From positions 248,001-312,000 of the forward strand of contig CAJYPV010000018.1 of the NCBI GenBank assembly GCA_913776825.1: a stretch of DNA of 64,000 bases, given 5' to 3'. This DNA comes from Burkholderiaceae bacterium. GTDB taxonomy: Bacteria; Pseudomonadota; Gammaproteobacteria; Burkholderiales; Burkholderiaceae_C. This document shows, piece by piece, positions 63,265-64,000 of the stretch. The first letter of the stretch is position 1, and each line of letters begins with the position of its first letter. The notes below the pieces were generated by a model. It searched no databases and was not told the origin of the DNA. It saw only the letters and a list, made by a program, of their open reading frames with translations. The position numbers and the translations under genes were made by a program.

Positions 63265-64000
63265 GGATGACACTGCCAACGGCCGAGCGCGACACGCCAA
63301 CGCCCGACGCGACGCTGTGCGAAACGGCAACCCGCGACGAGACGACGCGCGCCCTGCCTGCGCAGAACGCGCCCGAGTCGGACCCGCCCGACCCGGACGC
63401 ATCCGCCCTGGCGCGCCACCGCCGCTGGTGCAATGTGCGCCGCGTGCTGTTGATTCGCCCGGACGAACCCGAGCGGCTGTTGCTCAGCACCCCCGCCTTC
63501 GCGGCCGTGCGGGACACCTTGCCCTGGGCTCACCTGACCTTGCTTGCCTCTGCGGAGGTGGTCGCGCTGCGCCATCACCTGCCGGTGGTCGACGAGATCA
63601 TGGGCTTCCAGGTGCCGTGGGTGGCGAGCGGTGCGGCGGCGCTCGCCGAGGAACCTGCGCACATGCGCGGCGATGCGGAGATGCATCTGGTGCGCCGGCT
63701 GCGCCGCAGCCACTTCGATGCCGCCATTCTGTTCACCAGCCCCGATCAAAGCCCGTGGCCGGCGGCCCTGGTCTGCCGCATGGCGGGCATCCCGATGACC
63801 TTGGCTTATGCGCGCGATCCCGCCCATGGCCTGCTCACCGATGCGGTGCCCGATGGCATGACGTTCAACGGCGCTTGGATGCCGGGCGCTGGCGACGCAG
63901 CCGCGTTCGAGGACGACAGCCGCCGCCAGCTCGATCTGGTTGCTCATGTCGGCCTTCGCACGACCGATGAACGCCTGCGGCTGCGCGTGCCGCCGCGCGA
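63261..64000 (+). CDS. Glycosyltransferase family 9 protein, 3' end outside window
   Basis: At least 246 codons are open from the ATG at 63,261 to the right edge. After a 55-residue low-complexity leader comes the family 9 start NVRRVLLIRPDEPERLLLST with PAFAAVRDTLPWAHLTLLAS, and later AALVCRMAGIPMTLAYARDP with HGLLTDAVPD, as in heptosyltransferase-like proteins. These add sugars in lipopolysaccharide or related glycan synthesis. The canonical G-D-(V/A) after IRPD is replaced by EPERL. It overlaps the HAD gene by four bases. C-terminus, with the donor-binding site, is missing. Confidence 0.85.
   Translation, partial: MRMTLPTAERDTPTPDATLCETATRDETTRALPAQNAPESDPPDPDASALARHRRWCNVRRVLLIRPDEPERLLLSTPAFAAVRDTLPWAHLTLLASAEVVALRHHLPVVDEIMGFQVPWVASGAAALAEEPAHMRGDAEMHLVRRLRRSHFDAAILFTSPDQSPWPAALVCRMAGIPMTLAYARDPAHGLLTDAVPDGMTFNGAWMPGAGDAAAFEDDSRRQLDLVAHVGLRTTDERLRLRVPPR

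Overview
The window is GC-rich, densely packed bacterial chromosome. Inference from the gene content (KdpFABC with KdpDE and a TorF-type porin, PA2778/PA2779 pair, XapX, MoaE-CrcB, many NarL-type regulators): a betaproteobacterium of the order Burkholderiales, probably near Roseateles/Mitsuaria/Rubrivivax. No rRNA, tRNA, transposase or CRISPR array was recognised.

Region 1 (1-10,950) looks accessory. It opens with a string of small, loosely spaced genes: a DUF2314-DUF2185 immunity-like protein cut by the left edge, a small DUF1841-like protein, a gene fragment overlapping an unknown 158-residue protein, and a zinc-ribbon protein. Then comes the most striking locus, a tightly coupled four-gene operon at 2,986-10,572: an alpha/beta-hydrolase, a caspase-like protease fused to a VMAP-like region, a MoxR-type AAA+ ATPase, and a 1,183-residue protein with a degenerate vWA/SAV_2336-like region and a C-terminal receiver domain. 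This matches the logic of caspase/VMAP/MoxR/vWA ternary conflict systems, with an added hydrolase and an unusual receiver fusion. Two intergenic relics that share short motifs lie on either side.

Region 2 (10,950-21,471) holds mainly minus-strand envelope genes: a flavin amine-oxidase-like lipoprotein, a membrane spermidine-synthase-like protein, a C39-like lipoprotein peptidase with its PA2779 partner, an exported unknown, DUF350, DUF4178 and SPFH proteins. DUF350, DUF4178, SPFH and polyamine enzymes recur together in envelope-stress loci.

Region 3 (21,472-31,630) is the high-affinity potassium uptake locus: a 30-residue membrane peptide, kdpF, kdpA, kdpB, kdpC, a TorF-like porin, kdpD, kdpE. 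KdpB and KdpC carry serine-rich N-terminal extensions, and a direct repeat with 11-bp period upstream is a candidate KdpE box. Region 4 (31,670-39,756) has a glutamine amidotransferase, moaE-crcB, a YgiW/YdeI OB-fold protein, a hybrid histidine kinase and clpB with a sigma-32-like promoter.

Region 5 (39,731-48,778) holds two tandem paralogous unknown proteins, then an operon (isochorismatase-like, XapX, amidohydrolase, DoxX, dienelactone-hydrolase-like) divergent from a LuxR-type regulator; the shared intergenic region carries paired palindromes. Region 6 (48,779-56,488) is regulatory: a NarL-type two-component pair, a degenerate EAL-HDOD protein, an MFS exporter, a 27-bp-arm hairpin and an orphan NarL-type regulator. 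Region 7 (56,489-62,475) has small proteins and stress-type genes: PRC-barrel, YihY, a prion-like Gly/Gln/Ser/Tyr-rich protein and an Asn-rich exported protein. The window ends with a hexanucleotide microsatellite and a HAD-glycosyltransferase pair cut by the right edge. Short tandem repeats are frequent throughout.
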